In this document: positions 14,857 through 15,664 of the stretch, in pieces
Layout of the letters: every line of letters begins with the position of its first letter
How positions within the stretch are numbered: position 1 is the stretch's first letter
Origin: Acidulodesulfobacterium sp021802425
Lineage (GTDB): Bacteria > SZUA-79 > Acidulodesulfobacterales > Acidulodesulfobacteraceae
DNA: 15,664 nucleotides
Direction of reading: 5' to 3'
Assembly: GCA_021802425.1 (NCBI GenBank)
Contig: JAJZXJ010000023.1
Coordinates: 1 to 15,664 of the forward strand
Program-made: the position numbers and the translations under genes
The notes under the pieces: model-generated
Databases searched by the model: none
The model's input: the letters and a program-made list of their open reading frames with translations, nothing else
Told to the model about the DNA's origin: nothing

Positions 14857-14923
14857 GTACATTGGATTATCCCCCCCCTTTCTATAGGTACCCCCCTTTA
14901 GAGGGGGAGATAATTCTAAGTAC
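14857..14923 (+). repeat. C/G-tract inverted repeat in the diheme cytochrome leader
   Basis: GTACATTGGATTATC followed by a run of eight C (14871-14878) pairs imperfectly with GGGGGAGATAATTC and TAAGTAC on the right (14903-14923). A second run of six C (14891-14896) can instead pair with the same five G (14903-14907), so two hairpins exclude each other. It may be a dispersed repeat or a leader structure; function is not shown. Confidence 0.6.
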
Positions 14924-14981
14924 AAAAGGTTGTAAATTAAAATAATTATTTTGTTCGTAAAAAATTAAGGAGGAACAAAAA

Positions 14982-15641
14982 ATGAAAAAGTATATTTTTA
15001 TCGCAGTTTTTTGTTTTGCGATTGTTTTTTTTATTTCATCAAATTTCGCTTTTGCAACGGCATCAGGTCCAAAACTTTTTAAAAAATATTACTGTATAGA
15101 TTGCCATACTATTGGGCATGAAGGCGGAACTGTCGGGCCAGACCTTTCAAACATTGGAAAGACTAAAAGTCTGTCATGGATTAAGGCGCAAATATTCCAT
15201 CCGGGGAGTCATTTTATAAGGGGGACTAAAACAAAAATAAACGGGAAAGTTTATCTTGTTAGAATGCCTGGTTTCAAGGCTATTCCTGATTCGGCTGTAA
15301 ATAAACTGGCTGAATATATTAAGACATTTCCGTCCGTAAGGTCAAATTTAAGCTATAAAAGACCGCCTGAGGGTATGAGACTTTTTGAAAAAGATAATTG
15401 TATCGCCTGTCATCGCATAAACGGAATAGGAGGAAAGGTTGGACCCGACCTTTCTCATATCGGAAAGACAAAAAGTCTATCATGGATTGAATCTCAGATA
15501 GTAGATCCTAAGGTTCATTTTACATATGGCGTTCCTACGACCATCAACGGTCAAACTTATCTTGTAATAATGCCGGGGTTTAAGCATATTTCCGCTTCGC
15601 AGCTTAATACTATCGCAAGATATCTCAAGACCTTGAAATAA
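14982..15641 (+). CDS. Secreted diheme cytochrome c (tandem duplicated domain)
   Basis: This 219-residue protein has a signal peptide (~1-26, cleavage near FAFA-T) and two consecutive class I cytochrome c domains of the same family as the three monoheme proteins at 2503-3702. The heme sites are CIDCH (38-42) and CIACH (140-144), with axial Met95 and Met197, both in MPGFK. The domains share GPDLS-IGKTKSLSWI and the loop TxINGxxYLV. The duplication is visible in DNA: GGAAAGAC-AAAAGTCT-TCATGGATT occurs in both halves with two differences, pointing to a fairly recent duplication or gene conversion. AAGGAGG lies 8 nt before the ATG. It follows operator copy C, so it is probably co-regulated with the central operon and may carry electrons to or from the cd1-like protein. 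The remaining 23 bases of the window hold nothing recognisable. Confidence 0.9.
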   Translation: MKKYIFIAVFCFAIVFFISSNFAFATASGPKLFKKYYCIDCHTIGHEGGTVGPDLSNIGKTKSLSWIKAQIFHPGSHFIRGTKTKINGKVYLVRMPGFKAIPDSAVNKLAEYIKTFPSVRSNLSYKRPPEGMRLFEKDNCIACHRINGIGGKVGPDLSHIGKTKSLSWIESQIVDPKVHFTYGVPTTINGQTYLVIMPGFKHISASQLNTIARYLKTLK

Positions 15642-15664
15642 GAAATAAAAGATAGAAATACGTC

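Noticed and set aside
1..15664. tRNA, rRNA, integrase or transposase genes
   Set aside because: None was recognised on either strand, so there is no direct sign of a mobile island despite the composition differences.

Overview
The window is AT-rich and reads as one functional block from a Gram-negative anaerobe or facultative anaerobe. It has Tat and Sec exported proteins, c-type cytochromes and a quinol-linked molybdoenzyme. The gene content (TtrA-type molybdoreductase, many small c-type cytochromes, NirJ/NirF, NarL-type regulators) would fit a deltaproteobacterial-grade sulfur-metabolising bacterium, possibly from an acidic, metal-rich habitat. That placement is inference from gene content; nothing in the window fixes the taxon. 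All recognised genes lie on the + strand. The 100 Ns at 8191-8290 are an assembly gap of nominal length.

Layout. The window opens with the end of an MFS transporter (to 154). A NarX/NarL-like pair follows: a membrane histidine kinase (186-1652) and a response regulator (1673-2329). Next come three secreted monoheme cytochromes c (2503-3702) closed by a strong intrinsic terminator (3721-3776). The central operon (4001-13045) encodes a c-d1-c cytochrome (NirS/NirN-like), NirJ, NirF, and the three subunits of a tetrathionate-reductase-type complex in the order TtrB-TtrC-TtrA. A palindromic repeat (13051-13148), a TorD-family chaperone (13200-13952), a second and degenerate NarL-type regulator (14064-14726) and a diheme cytochrome c (14982-15641) complete the window.

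Regulation. The same composite element occurs three times: upstream of the monoheme cytochromes (2345-2404), upstream of the cd1/ttr operon (3814-3872) and upstream of the diheme cytochrome (14733-14791). It consists of a TAGG-N7-CCTA half, then 20-21 nt, then a 24-nt box containing TACAAAAATCAG and ending TATCCT(A/G). In the last two copies a TATAAT -10 follows at exactly the same distance. It is probably the operator of the local response regulator(s), which would make the three transcription units one regulon.

How the genes may work together. The kinase senses a signal outside the cytoplasm, the regulators switch on the three units, NirJ and NirF serve the d1 cofactor of the cd1-like protein, and TtrBCA takes electrons from quinol to a sulfur oxyanion or similar acceptor, with TtrA matured by the TorD-like protein. 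The small cytochromes could shuttle electrons in the periplasm. The unusual part is a heme-d1 module with an extra C-terminal heme c domain, co-transcribed with a Ttr-type molybdoenzyme rather than with denitrification genes. This may be an undescribed respiratory system. Its substrate cannot be read from the sequence.
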